Assembly: GCF_000227135.1 (NCBI RefSeq) | Contig: NC_018248.1 | Coordinates: forward strand, 405,670-469,669 | DNA length: 64,000 bases | From: Leishmania donovani | Lineage: Eukaryota; Euglenozoa; Kinetoplastea; Trypanosomatida; Trypanosomatidae | Direction: 5' to 3' | In this document: positions 11,801-20,520 of the stretch, piece by piece | How positions within the stretch are numbered: the stretch's first letter is position 1 | Layout: each line of letters opens with the position of its first letter | Notes under the pieces: generated by a model | Seen by the model: the letters and a program-made list of their open reading frames with translations, nothing else | The model's database searches: none | Told to the model about the DNA's origin: nothing | Translations under genes and position numbers: made by a program

Positions 11801-12028
11801 GCTGCTGCTGCGACGACAAGGAAACAGCTCATGCGCGCTTTCAGTAGAGACCGCCACGGCAACGCGGCGGCGGCAAGGACGTCTCACGCCTCATCGGAGC
11901 TCCACCATCTGCTGGAGCGATTTGCAGCTGCGGAGACGTCGTTGGCCGAGCGCGAGCGGCGAGTACGAAAGGCGTTGCGGGTGGTGCAGCGGCAGCGGAG
12001 TGCCCTGTCGCGTGATGACCTCCTCTAG
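5882..12028 (+). CDS. Very large low-complexity protein with C-terminal coiled coils, function unknown
   Basis: A 2048-residue protein starting at the ATG at 5882 (MSEHTSTNADLPPM); the frame also opens slightly upstream at a TTG, which is unlikely to be used. Most of the protein is Ser, Ala, Pro and Gln rich and probably disordered, with short polyglutamine runs. Ordered stretches are helical: around residues 265-310 (ALRVRDELLSFLQLHAEAV), 1050-1100 (MREELKALRAEQRHNLHKM), 1205-1240 (EELQRSLAVAEAKAARLEQL), 1908-1955 (LEKQESTLAAALDHLQEQQ) and the last 50 residues (AAAETSLAERERRVRKALRV). No catalytic or membrane motif is visible. The layout resembles cytoskeletal scaffold proteins of trypanosomatids, but I recognise no family. 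Its neighbours IFT172 and epsilon-tubulin make a flagellar or basal-body role a reasonable guess only. Confidence 0.85.
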   Translation: MSEHTSTNADLPPMSSADLAPRWMLAAAQLTTTATELAASVPSSAPVAAAPFVRSLVSLQRASSRDVEPYQVCRANVDQLLELQGEQMGLAQSLKAALRVASMHATPAFGVDSTAGSPQQASTPKLVMDNVENIFPDRRGCSSSRPRQQRPPNASAKAGSQPTPTPSSLPSLVSSVTSLVHRLQVLQRESAEFAATRCLPALAELFATFEAYWAWKRSSMCDGDAQEEEEASAIPVTAGSVSAHHAMDGAPTASQATQERLSQQQQPPTLRQRYDQALRVRDELLSFLQLHAEAVRALDVQLEQWCQCRSSEPAAQSARGWITASPTGTSGAPAAVSHDADAQAHTQRCEFEAYACQLVEVAQATHHIAQLLQAALQALCRPSPRTPRLSLKPRADAVVEDEGLSSFSKQPRQTEANAAPSPGIHERRLGRLQTRSSANTEGLAHIRTEGRGSPSSSPGPHTSRTVGRPECALRSLSTPKARTLRGCAKPAPCGDARWASGAAGDAQCSWIDILSPLTPPPTAATASASPSSSPPLRVENGAPHQQLRRQRHGRRLLSLSPGAEAQAEGSASPDAASRSSSLYAAPSTAGGVSLSPLTVQRGDAAAVPACSREDSTDREPHCPVSMPSFASRLGGPGDAEEDSGVQAAVTPVVTMCPAADGSAPRNLGDDVASRLSADAEHPPWPRLHSFSQDGARSLLCELASASADAAAGAGEPLTTGPQPPVSRRRDVPEVPALTDSTHENSAEVTADRQGATAVYVPPPSEQPASRQSDASAAALTPVIVNVARSEEGHAASQPFPSPPPPLQRALATCASVSHTTITSLHLLSPPSLTVDGSACCRTTRNECGGAGEQSLSRVVCAASIPTSLWPRLHQKGASQSSSSAAPVRASADVAGGAQLARNTTALVYTPSHAPPNEPEGDGDVASTHSASRTVDPNFYTARASGAGVSPLPALAAPFHGSASSAGLEPSPKPLEQTQYPVQQQGRQAHHSQEWDRTFIPTPLPLDSLEEELNEAQQRLQAPAPPPHSSPAFSASSAAPDNYPAPWPQHRSLEDRVMLTMREELKALRAEQRHNLHKMRKYVKHTLEEVAEAVSAVSSRNHSSRGSSCASSRSQRPGTSHKMNDNDADASAGGVRVTVTAEKQRHASHASEQARAEASEKPIEAVSASASIKLSTNSATLPPRLSTAQQQQQTASAAPASPPSKAEELQRSLAVAEAKAARLEQLTVQLKKRLWMAELSRLSPTPATPGAREVTAAAKHCLSLRDAFVYGLSSDAGDTEDDDGSWPKTGQATGCMSYSDEDGSAADGVAAEERAMLYLVDRELGCRTALDARAHSQRRPSAPHQTRSEVYRSSRQVPYDGSRSSSTEQERSPNMRCFEDDTAAHLGLTVTSTASAGITRGYSGRRLCSSSAAPVGATSSTTAMRSLGILQQRASIFQVLRQNQAARDAQPAAPTGQQQQQQSERSRLRPPPPPLQHCSAGTATEVTAKFTTSEQSTAPSPPPCAAQQPRQHPYNAGTAPSRYDRQADEGAAAGSPRQSASSHYYTAISGGSDTGFVSEAGRQSSASATALRAEQVLQSAKRLLQSRSASLAAGHHNISDNSRSSASLSGGLQASFTAISSPKTRANAGDHRSEMPYHHGGGATGGVPAALAGRHSRPGQWGDCVEQLDGATLPPRAFSAPALHSGTTDAATALQRVSGSLDRGAASISAAVSGHGSRSHSSSPESAYHGYDTSPCSAVAYSTSKVPRASSPSAAKAAPKSTQQWCPPLLVDVSHAMTSVTPARHAQHRADSATSPISREDAEVRATAGRGEHGAYIHSDVGLRHRERSARTVTTSIESDYSPPSDRTTDTRSTRGFRSSSSPLHAAAVQHVHDSRQEAPVPLTSRAGQSTSRRTSCSTSSTLSRGSAQQELLDTLEKQESTLAAALDHLQEQQRQLREKHQQVSLLAKRTSLVAPVHAPSQAPRGDYSRATGAAAAATTRKQLMRAFSRDRHGNAAAARTSHASSELHHLLERFAAAETSLAERERRVRKALRVVQRQRSALSRDDLL

Positions 12029-13301
12029 AGGGTGAGTGACTCTTTGCACAGGATGCCGTTGCGCTTCCCCGTGTATTCCCTCTCTCTCTGCGGCTTGCTG
12101 AGGTGGGAGGGGGGGGGGGCAGAGCGCGTTCGCGTGTGCATGAGTCTGTGTCTGTGGACGAGTGCCTCCCCCCTCCTCTTCGCTGTCCTGCATGTTCACA
12201 GCAGCCACCCCACCGAGCCACGAGAGGGGGGAGGGGCCGCGGCGCCCACGCGCGCGTACGGGGCACCTGCTCATCACAGTGACTTCCCGTGTACCCCTGA
12301 GCTGGAAGCTCTCGCGTTGCCAGGGCGCCCGTTCATATGTGTGCGCAATGCATCTCCCCCTCCCTCCACACACAACAAGCACACACGAAGGGACGGGCAC
12401 ACGCAGTTGCGCCAAGACGTATTTTGCTTGTGTGTTTGCGTGTAGCGCAGAGGCGTTGCGGAATCGAACGGAGGAGGATGCGTGTGTGTGCTACAGATGG
12501 ACAAGGAAGGGGCCGTGCGCTGGTGGGCGGCATGTGGGCCGGGGGAGGGAAAGAAGGGATGCGATGGATGCAAGACTGCCTGTGTGTCTTCCCTGCGCGC
12601 CCCTTGCCCCCTCCCCCTCTCTGCGTCTTCCTCACCCACATGCCCTGAAGGCTTGCGGACTCTGGTAAGATGCTCCCCCCATCTCGGTCTTCACCTCGTC
12701 ACGACACACCTGTCGTCTTCCCTCCTCCCCAGTGCAGCCGACTCTGTCCATTTCACTGACACATCGACCGCATGCCACACACGCACACACACCTGCATAC
12801 CCCTGCAAACGTACACTTAAACTTACTCATGCGCACCTTCTCTTCCTCCCCCCTCCCTCCCTCCCTACACGCTGCTCTTCCTTCACCATTCTTGTGCGAG
12901 GTAGTACATGGACACATACGCACACCGGTGATCCAGCGCAAGGCATCCACGGTCGCCGCTTAGAATCGACAGACACTGATAACGTGCGCTGTTCGGCATA
13001 GTTGACCGTCTTGTCACCATTCCTTAGACACGCGCACATAGCCGCATGCATACACACGCATACACACAAGCATCATCGCCCTTCTTTTTCTTAGCGTGGC
13101 TTGCACGAGTCTGCGTATCACGTACTGTGTCTGGTGCGTTGAAATCACCTACTCACAGACGTTGTCGCTACCGTGGCTGCTGCTGCTGTTGTTGCTGCAG
13201 CAGCCGTTGTGGTGCTCGCTTACCGGGAGTCTCTCTGCGCAGCTCTCCACCTCGCCGTGTGCGTGCGTGTGCCCAGCACTGCTCAAGGTACCACCTTCGT
13301 C
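12029..13301 (+). other. Spacer before epsilon-tubulin
   Basis: No convincing gene. It has a G run near 12107-12118, short CA repeats and several CT-rich tracts. A T/GC-repeat tract ending in an AG at 13199-13200 lies about 100 bases before the epsilon-tubulin ATG and could be its splice acceptor. Confidence 0.5.
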
Positions 13302-14714
13302 ATGCCCCGCGAAATCGTGACAGTGCAGGTCGGCCAGTGTGGCAACCAGCTCGGCCAGCGCTGGTTCGATGTCATGCTTCAGGAGCACAAGGCTTACTCG
13401 CATTTTCCCGAGGCCCGCGACGCTGTCTTCCTCGAGGACATGAACCACCCCGGCCGACTTAAGGCGAGGTGTGTGGCGGTCGACATGGAGCAGGGCGTTC
13501 TGCACGCAATGCTGCGTGGCCCTCTGAAGGACATCTTCGACGCTAACTTCTTCGTCTCCGACGTCAGCGGCGCGGGCAACAACTGGGCTGTGGGGCACAT
13601 GGAGTACGGCGACCGCTACATCGACGCCATCGCGGAGTCGGTGCGAAACCAGGTGGAGCAATGCAACTGCATCCAGTCTTTCTTCTTGATGCACTCCCTG
13701 AGCGGCGGCACCGGCTCCGGGCTCGGCACGCGTGTGCTTGGCATGCTGGAGGACGAGTTCCCGCATGTGTTCCGCATTTGCCCGGTCGTCATGCCATCCG
13801 AGGTGGACGATGTCGTAACGGCGCCGTACAACAGCTGCTTCTCGCTGAAGGAGCTGATCGAGCACGCGGACTGCGTGCTGCCGCTCGACAACGACGCCCT
13901 GGCACGCATGGCAGACCGCGCCCTCAGCAGCAGGCCCAAGGGCCGTGGCGTGATGGCATGCAGTGTGCCGCAGCCGCAGGCCTTCTCGGCAGCGAAGCCG
14001 ACCGACACCAAGGGGCTTCCCTACGACTCGATGAACGGGCTTGTGGCCCAGCTTCTGAGCAACCTAACCTGCGCTATGCGCTTCCCTGGCCCGCTGAACA
14101 TGGACATTAACGAAATCACGACGAACCTAGTCCCATTTCCGCGGCTGCACTTCCTCACCGCTGCGATCGCGCCGCTGAGTGTGTCGAGCAAGCACGCCGC
14201 CGTTGGGCCACGTACGGTGGATGCGATGATCGCCGCATGCCTGGACCCGGGGCACCAGTTCGTGGATGTCCGTCACGGTCAAGGAAGCGCTGTGACGCGA
14301 GAGGCCGGCAAGACTCTAGCGACATCGCTCATCGCACGCGGCCCGCAGACAACCGTCGGTGACCTCACCCGCGGCGTCGGACGGCTGCGCGAGCAGATGG
14401 AGATGCCGTACTGGAACGAGGACGGCTTCAAGACAGCGCTGTGCGGGGTCAGCCCGCTGGGTCACAAGGATTCCATGCTGCTCCTCGCCAACAACTGCTC
14501 CATTCGAGGCAAGGTCGAGTCGATGCTCTCCAAATACGAGCGTCTCTACTCGGTCCGCTCCCACGTGCATCACTACGATCAGTACCTCTCCGATGCCTAC
14601 TTCGTGCATACAGTGGAGACGCTGCGCACGCTGGTGGACGACTACGCGTACCTGGACACGGCGGCGCCGCCGAAGGACTTGCCGCGCAGCATGAAGGATC
14701 TCATCTACTACTAA
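13302..14714 (+). CDS. Epsilon-tubulin
   Basis: A 470-residue tubulin. I chose the ATG at 13302 because it gives the canonical tubulin N-terminus (MPREIVTVQVGQCGNQLGQ); the frame extends upstream to 13173 without a better start. The tubulin signature SGGTGSGLG (residues 134-142) for GTP binding is intact. The sequence is neither alpha nor beta: it has WFDVMLQEH after the QCGNQ motif, long family-specific segments, and no acidic C-terminal tail, ending instead in SMKDLIYY. These features and the length fit epsilon-tubulin, a conserved centriole/basal-body tubulin needed for triplet microtubules in organisms that build flagella. It lies just before the axonemal dynein p28 gene in the same array. 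Confidence 0.93.
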   Translation: MPREIVTVQVGQCGNQLGQRWFDVMLQEHKAYSHFPEARDAVFLEDMNHPGRLKARCVAVDMEQGVLHAMLRGPLKDIFDANFFVSDVSGAGNNWAVGHMEYGDRYIDAIAESVRNQVEQCNCIQSFFLMHSLSGGTGSGLGTRVLGMLEDEFPHVFRICPVVMPSEVDDVVTAPYNSCFSLKELIEHADCVLPLDNDALARMADRALSSRPKGRGVMACSVPQPQAFSAAKPTDTKGLPYDSMNGLVAQLLSNLTCAMRFPGPLNMDINEITTNLVPFPRLHFLTAAIAPLSVSSKHAAVGPRTVDAMIAACLDPGHQFVDVRHGQGSAVTREAGKTLATSLIARGPQTTVGDLTRGVGRLREQMEMPYWNEDGFKTALCGVSPLGHKDSMLLLANNCSIRGKVESMLSKYERLYSVRSHVHHYDQYLSDAYFVHTVETLRTLVDDYAYLDTAAPPKDLPRSMKDLIYY

Positions 14715-15203
14715 GTCTGCCATGCGCGCAGGGTAGAAGGGAGAAAAAGGGGGCAGGGTGGGCTGGAGGAGGAGGAGAAGGAGCGGCTTGGTGGAGTCCG
14801 CCGCACATCGCCTTCGCCGCCGTGCCGTCTTTTAGCTTCATGCCGCCCCTGTACACTGCTGATTGCCCATGTGAAACATGCAAGACGAAACAAACCAACA
14901 AAACCGTCGTACGAGGAGTACACGGCAGTGATGTGGGTGCTGGAGCTCAGAGGTGTTGTGTGTGTGTGTGTGCTTGTGTGGCTGAGCAGCGCATCTCTCC
15001 CGTCTCCTTTCCCCCGCTCCTCCTCACGCATTTCTGTGTCTGTCTTTGTGTGGGAGTCGCATGTGTGTACGCCGGCCTCGATCACGAGTGCACAGCTACT
15101 GATGACGCTTCGTTCTCTTGCCCATCTCCGTCTTGGCTGCGCTTCTCTCCCCCACACGTCTGTTCTGAATGTGCACGTACTCGGTCGCACGTCTGCCCAC
15201 GCG

Positions 15204-15234
<31 letters not shown>

Positions 15235-15367
15235 AGCGCATACATGCGCGCGCAGTCACAGCGCAGAGCAAGTTGCTTCTTCTGCCCTCCTCTTTCCTTA
15301 AACGGCCACACCCACACCTACATACACCACTACACCGCTTGGGCTACTCACTGGCGGGGATCGGGCG
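14715..15367 (+). other. Spacer between epsilon-tubulin and dynein p28
   Basis: No gene seen. It contains a (CA)n microsatellite (15207-15234) followed by a CT-rich tract (about 15271-15299). No AG occurs between that tract and the p28 ATG at 15368. Confidence 0.55.
15207..15234. repeat. (CA)n microsatellite
   Basis: An almost pure CA dinucleotide tract upstream of the p28 gene. Confidence 0.95.
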
Positions 15368-16315
15368 ATGCCATCTGTGTGCGCCGCGCCGCCTGCGCCC
15401 CGATCATCCTCGTCGACGGCAGCGGTGGCAATGAGGACGGGCAGCAATCGCCGCCACAACAACGGCAACACTGGCGCTAAGATCGAATCGAATAGCGCCA
15501 GTGTAGCCGATCTGCAGGAGGCAATCCTGCAGCTGCTTCCACGACGCGCTAGCGAGGAGGATGCCGCGGCGTACATCGACGTGAGCGGCCCAGTAGACGC
15601 CAACCAGACGCTCATCCGCTACGATATCCCCTACGCGCCCGGTGACCCGAAGCGTTCGCTGAAGCTGCGCAAGAGTCTCGGCCTAGGGGCCGAGGAGCGC
15701 GTCGTCGACCCGAACGTGCGCGTCGTCATTGACAGCTTCATCACGCCGCGTCGATGGGTGGATTCGTCGACGGGGGTGGTTTGGGTGCAGCACGCTAGCC
15801 CGTTTCCGTCCTCTCGTATCGACGCCGCGGAGACGCAGGAGCGCCTGCACGCCCAACTCGAGGCTCACCAGGCGCGCCGCACCGGCACCAGCCCCATCCG
15901 TTCGCTCCTTGTCGCCGAGTGCATGCTGGAGGTACTGCGCCAGGTGACGGCGGAGTGCTGGGAGCGTGGCTTGCTGCTGCTGCACGTACACTCGGAGCGG
16001 GTGGCAGCCCAGGCAGCACATCGGCGCCTTTTTGAGAGTCGTGTCGGCCACGCCTTCCGTCTTGCCCTAAAGGGTGAGAAGGACGTGGCGAAGGTGGAGG
16101 AGGACATGGCCGCGCTGAAGCAGCGCATCGAGCTGCTCGGCCAGGAAGAGGCCGACCTGCGACGCCTGTGCAGCGAGTTCGAGCGGCGCGCCGAGGAGCA
16201 GGTGCTCATCGCGAACAAGGAGCACAACGACGCCCTTACAAAGCTGAAGCGGGAGGGCGTGCAGAAGCGTGCACAGTTAGAGCAGCAGCTGGTGATTCCA
16301 GCGAACTTGCAGTAG
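15368..16315 (+). CDS. Axonemal dynein light intermediate chain (p28/DNALI1 family)
   Basis: A 315-residue protein from the first ATG, or 294 residues from the in-frame ATG at 15431. After a Ser/Ala-rich N-terminus it shows the p28 pattern: ADLQEAILQLLPRR, then residues such as IDSFITPRRW, and a long C-terminal coiled coil (VEEDMAALKQRIELLGQEEA) ending near the stop. Proteins of this family bind actin and the heavy chains of single-headed inner-arm axonemal dyneins and are needed for flagellar beating. Length and layout match the family. The first AG after the upstream pyrimidine tract lies at 15421, beyond the first ATG, so the shorter start at 15431 may be the one used. The neighbours epsilon-tubulin and kinesin fit a flagellar context. 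Confidence 0.92.
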   Translation: MPSVCAAPPAPRSSSSTAAVAMRTGSNRRHNNGNTGAKIESNSASVADLQEAILQLLPRRASEEDAAAYIDVSGPVDANQTLIRYDIPYAPGDPKRSLKLRKSLGLGAEERVVDPNVRVVIDSFITPRRWVDSSTGVVWVQHASPFPSSRIDAAETQERLHAQLEAHQARRTGTSPIRSLLVAECMLEVLRQVTAECWERGLLLLHVHSERVAAQAAHRRLFESRVGHAFRLALKGEKDVAKVEEDMAALKQRIELLGQEEADLRRLCSEFERRAEEQVLIANKEHNDALTKLKREGVQKRAQLEQQLVIPANLQ

Positions 16316-18051
16316 TTGGAAGAGACGGAGGGCCGTGCGGGTGTGGGTGAGGGGGGGGGAGAGGCCAGAGGAGGGCCGCAGGAGAGGGGGGTCAGGGGAG
16401 AGGCGTGCGAGGGTCCCTCACCTAAAGCGACGCTCCGCGTCGCTTGCTCTACCTTTCGCCTCGACAGCTCTTCTCCTGCCAACTCCGCTAGCACCACCTC
16501 CTTTGCGGCTGTCGAGAACTCGCTCTTCGCGTTTTTTTTTACTTGACGGCGCTCCTCACCCGACATGCGCGGCAAGAGAAGCGGGAGGGGGGAGAGCCTC
16601 CGCTGCAAAAGCAAATGTTGCGGGGGGTAGGACAGGGTAGTCACTGCGCGGGGCGGAGGTGGAGAGACGGCGCAGCCCGCCCTTCCTCCCTCCTCCTTCC
16701 CCCCCCCCCCACACACACACACACACAGTTTTGCAGCCGACGAGATTATACCACACCATGCCATCCAGCATACTCGATGTACGACAGCAGCAGGATGTGC
16801 CCCAGCGCTTCACCCTGTGTTTCTTATTTTCGGACACTCACCACCACCCTAGTTGTTTGCGCAGCTCATTTTCGAAAGGTGGGGGAGGTCTCGGGCCTTC
16901 GCCAGCAAGCCTCCACTACCGCGAAAACGAGGTCGTGAACCAAAGGACGCGCAGGAGCGGCAGAAACACCGAGAGGATTGCGATGGCCCCATCCACGTGG
17001 ACATCGGCCTTGCCACTCCTTCATAGAGAAGTGACAAGGATGGATGCCGGTGTGGGAGGTGTGTGTGCGTGTGTGTGTGCGTGTGTCCGTGCGTGTAAGC
17101 TGCGCGGACCGAGGGCCTGTCTTTCGACGTTTTCGCGACTGAACAGGACGGACTCGTTTACACGTCAGCGTGCACGCATGTACTGCTCCCCTCTCCGCGC
17201 CTCGTAGGCGCGAGGCACGGTTCTCTGCGGTCTTCGCCTCTGGAAGCGGTTCGTGATGCACCCGAGCCATCGCGCTCTTCGTCTCATCTCTTCATCTCTC
17301 GCTCTGCGTCTTCTTCACCTTCGCCTCCGTACTCACGCCGTTCGACAACACACGAACGCCCCCTCACGGGTGCACATGCGTTTAGTCCCGGCATGAGCGC
17401 CGCAGCAACGACTACTACTGCTACGACGACTATTTCTAGGACACTGCCGCAACAGTGACAGAGCACCGTTGAGTGCGTCAAGTGTGTCTCTGCCTCTCTG
17501 TCCGTGAGTGTGTACCATACGGTGCCTGGGCTCTCCCAAGACCCCATGCCCCCTCTCGCCTCTCCTCCCTCCTCATACACTTTTTTTTGTTTTACCGCTT
17601 GAATGATAGACTTCTCTTTCTCTTGGTGTGGACGCCATCTTTTCGACCCCTCCCCATTTCCTGGTGCGTGTGTGTGCGTGTGTGTATGCTTGATCAACGC
17701 CCATCCATCACAACGCATACACACCACGGCAGGCACCCCCCCTCCTACTCCTTGGGTCTGTGTGTCGGCCTCCCTGGTTCTTTCCTTCCTTATTGTCACT
17801 CCTTCGCGCGGGCTTCTCTCCACACACACGCACACACGCACGCACACTCTCTCCTGCGCCGCTCCTATCCGTGTGGGCATCATTGCGTTTTTGATTCATT
17901 TCTCCCTTTGTCGTTTGTTTTCTCACGTGCGCCGAGGACCTCCGGGCTTCCATTGATCCAGAGGACCCCCTCGTCCATTTCAAACACACGCTCCCCCACT
18001 TAACTCCCCTCGCCACTACCACCACCACCAACACCATCCCCCCTTCCTATC
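16316..18051 (+). other. Spacer after dynein p28
   Basis: About 1.7 kb without a convincing gene. It contains a G-rich stretch after the stop, a poly-C run (about 16699-16710) joined to a CA repeat (16711-16728), GT repeats near 17060-17090 and pyrimidine-rich tracts leading to the next ATG. Open frames in it are rich in repeat-encoded Thr-His and Cys-Val runs and look accidental. Confidence 0.5.
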
Positions 18052-20520
18052 ATGCTCCGCGAGGCCCGCAGACGCAAGCAGCAAGTGGCCGCCAAAATCG
18101 GACACGAAGAATATATCTACCGCCTTAATGGCAACCCCTTTAGCCATCAGGAGGTGATTCGTGTACGCCCGCAAGGCGACCTCGACCCGCGTCGAGTGCA
18201 AGCGGCGGGCATCAGAGTTGGGGTTGGCGGCGCCAGAGGTGTTGGTGGGCCAAGTCGACCGCCGTTTGCGGTGGACGACGACGCCAACTACAGCAATGGC
18301 GGTGGCAGAGGTAGCCGTGTTGCCCCGTTGAACCCCAGTTCTGGCGTACCTAACGATGGACCCTCCAACGAGGCCGTAGCCCCGTACAGTGCCCCCGAAG
18401 GCTGCAACGGCGGCACTCCGCGCGGCAAAAAGTACGCTGCAGCCAACTACGCTTCCCCCTACGGCGGCGGCGGTGGTGGTGCGGACGGCCATCCGCACCC
18501 ACTCGTGTCGCAGGGGCAGCACATCGTGAGCACCTTTACCCCCGTAATCCCAGCCATCGCGCCGGTCAGGGACCTGCCCGCTCCCCTGCCTGCTGTGTAC
18601 AGACCAAAGCCGCCCCTCACGTTTCACAGCGGCCCGGCTTCAGGCGCAGAGGTGCCGCCTCTCTCCCTCACGCCGTTGCCGCAGCATCCGGCGCCATCGC
18701 AGGTGTGCTACCCTTCCAGCGAAGCCGGTACTCCCAGGGCTGCTGCGGCCCCGGTGTACTTATCACCCGGTGAGAAAGGCGCTGGCCGACCCAGCACAAG
18801 TCCGACGGTGCTGCCGCCGCTCAACTCAGACGGTGGCAACAGCAGTGGTGGTGGTCCCTTCCCCACCCGCAGCCCGCGCCCGAGCACGAGCGGAGCCGCC
18901 TTGGGCGGCGGCGGCTTCCTCATCGGCGGCGACGGCCTCTCTGCTGCTGAGGAGCGCCACCGCGAGAAGATGGCGGCGCGCCAGCGTGCCGTTGAGCTGC
19001 AGAGGGAGAATGCACGGCAGATCCTGGAGAAGCAGCAACGCAAGCAAGCAGAGCGGGAGCGGGAGATTCAGGAATACCGCCTGGCCGAGGAGCGACTGCA
19101 GCGGGAACGGGAGGAGGTGGCGCGGCGGGAGCAGGCGGAGCTAGATCGCGAGAAGCGCGAGAAGGAGCTGAAGATGATGGCGCCGCGCGCAGCGCAGGCG
19201 ATGTTGGAGCAGCAGCAGCGCGAGACGCAGCAGCGGAGAGAGGAGGAGGCGGCAGCTCGGCGCAATAGAGCGAGAGCCCCGGCAACCCCGGCAGCCCCAG
19301 AAGCCCCAGAAGTCCCAGAAGCCCCAGAAGCCCCAGAAATGGGGAAGGAGGCTCTGAAGTCGACGGCCCTACCGCTACCCGCGTCTGCCAACGTAGCCTC
19401 GACCAGCCTCCAGTCACAGCCGCCAGCGAATCACCTGTTGCCACTGGCAGCGCCGTCCGTCCTGCCCCCTCCAGCGCCGGCGCCTGCTTTACCCTACCTC
19501 GTGGACTTTAACTTTGGCAGCGGGCTTCGCCATTCGCCGCAGCCATTGCCGACACCTTACTACTACCCGCCCGCCAACATGTGTCCACAGGCGGCGCTAC
19601 TGCCCAACGCAGACACCCAGTCCATCCGTAGCGAGCTGCGGCGCATCACCAACCTACTCGAGGAGCAGCAGCTGCAGCAGCGACGCGCCATGGATAGCAT
19701 CAGCATTGGCGCCAACGCAGCACCGCAGCCATGGCACAGCGGTACACCGCAGCCTTCCACTAAAGCCGGGGCTGGCACGTACCTCACCACTGGCCAGCCG
19801 TCACCTTCTATCGGTGCTGGCGGCCCCGCCCCTGTGATCACGGCGCAGCGAAACAGCGCGGCACCGTACAGGTCTTTCTCGACAGGCGGTACGCTGCCGC
19901 CACCTCCACTTGCCACAGCAGCACCGCCCGCTCCATCCTCGTCTGGTGCAGGCGCGCCGTCGGTAGGCATCGGGACGTGGCAGGGGCTCTTGTCCCCGTA
20001 TGCTGGCACCTCTGCGGCCGGCGCTGGCGGCAGCCTGCTGAACCCGCCGTCCAGGTCCATTCCGCAGTTTACCAGCTCCATCACGGACAATGAACCGGAG
20101 CTCTCCACGGAGCCGTCCCGGTTCATCGGCCCCTTCAGAGCACCAGTGACTGCGGTGCCGAGCCCTCCTCCTGTCCCCGTGCCGGGGGTGACGCTTGTGG
20201 GGGCGGACTCGATGGCGACGAAGCCACTGCCACCATTGGTGCACCGTGCAGGTGTCACTGAACCCGACGCAGAGCACTGCGTAGCGACCCCACCGCCAGC
20301 GTCGACGGCCGCGTCATCCCGTCTCTCCCCAGTGTCGTCGGCCTCGGCGCTTGCGCCGGCACGCTTCTCGATGCCAGAGATGAATTCCCCAACGAGGTCG
20401 CCAAACGTAGAGGGGCTCCCCTCAGTCCGCCATGGTTCCCCTCAGGCGACGGAAGGGTCGAGGACAGACGCGGACGAGGGCGAGCCAGCGAGGCGAGTGA
20501 GCGAGTCGCCGATGTCGTAG
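18052..20520 (+). CDS. Proline-rich coiled-coil protein, function unknown
   Basis: An 822-residue protein starting at an ATG preceded by a long pyrimidine-rich stretch. The first 40 residues are the most motif-like (KIGHEEYIYRLNGNPFSHQE) and may be a conserved docking element. Residues about 300-404 form a very charged single helix or coiled coil (QRKQAEREREIQEYRLAEER). It is followed by a short Ala-Pro-Glu repeat (codons 19294-19338) and a second helix at about 524-550 (SIRSELRRITNLLEEQQLQQ). The rest is Pro, Ser and Gly rich and probably disordered. The overall layout recalls centrosomal/ciliary coiled-coil proteins such as CSPP1, but I cannot establish homology. It sits between the p28 and kinesin genes, again suggesting a cytoskeletal role by position only. 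Confidence 0.83.
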   Translation: MLREARRRKQQVAAKIGHEEYIYRLNGNPFSHQEVIRVRPQGDLDPRRVQAAGIRVGVGGARGVGGPSRPPFAVDDDANYSNGGGRGSRVAPLNPSSGVPNDGPSNEAVAPYSAPEGCNGGTPRGKKYAAANYASPYGGGGGGADGHPHPLVSQGQHIVSTFTPVIPAIAPVRDLPAPLPAVYRPKPPLTFHSGPASGAEVPPLSLTPLPQHPAPSQVCYPSSEAGTPRAAAAPVYLSPGEKGAGRPSTSPTVLPPLNSDGGNSSGGGPFPTRSPRPSTSGAALGGGGFLIGGDGLSAAEERHREKMAARQRAVELQRENARQILEKQQRKQAEREREIQEYRLAEERLQREREEVARREQAELDREKREKELKMMAPRAAQAMLEQQQRETQQRREEEAAARRNRARAPATPAAPEAPEVPEAPEAPEMGKEALKSTALPLPASANVASTSLQSQPPANHLLPLAAPSVLPPPAPAPALPYLVDFNFGSGLRHSPQPLPTPYYYPPANMCPQAALLPNADTQSIRSELRRITNLLEEQQLQQRRAMDSISIGANAAPQPWHSGTPQPSTKAGAGTYLTTGQPSPSIGAGGPAPVITAQRNSAAPYRSFSTGGTLPPPPLATAAPPAPSSSGAGAPSVGIGTWQGLLSPYAGTSAAGAGGSLLNPPSRSIPQFTSSITDNEPELSTEPSRFIGPFRAPVTAVPSPPPVPVPGVTLVGADSMATKPLPPLVHRAGVTEPDAEHCVATPPPASTAASSRLSPVSSASALAPARFSMPEMNSPTRSPNVEGLPSVRHGSPQATEGSRTDADEGEPARRVSESPMS
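19294..19338 (+). repeat. In-frame 9-base minisatellite coding Ala-Pro-Glu
   Basis: Five tandem copies of the unit GCCCCAGAA, one with GTC in place of GCC. It encodes APE APE VPE APE APE and sits at the end of the long charged helix of the surrounding gene. Confidence 0.9.

Noticed and set aside
13173..13301. In-frame extension of epsilon-tubulin upstream of 13302
   Set aside because: It begins at a non-ATG codon, encodes Ala/Val repeats from a GCT/GTT tract, and the tubulin fold starts exactly at MPREIV.
16659..18003. Open frames of about 180 codons in the spacer after p28
   Set aside because: Made of CA/GT repeats and CT tracts translated into Thr-His, Cys-Val or Leu-Ser-Pro runs, with no motif and poor starts.
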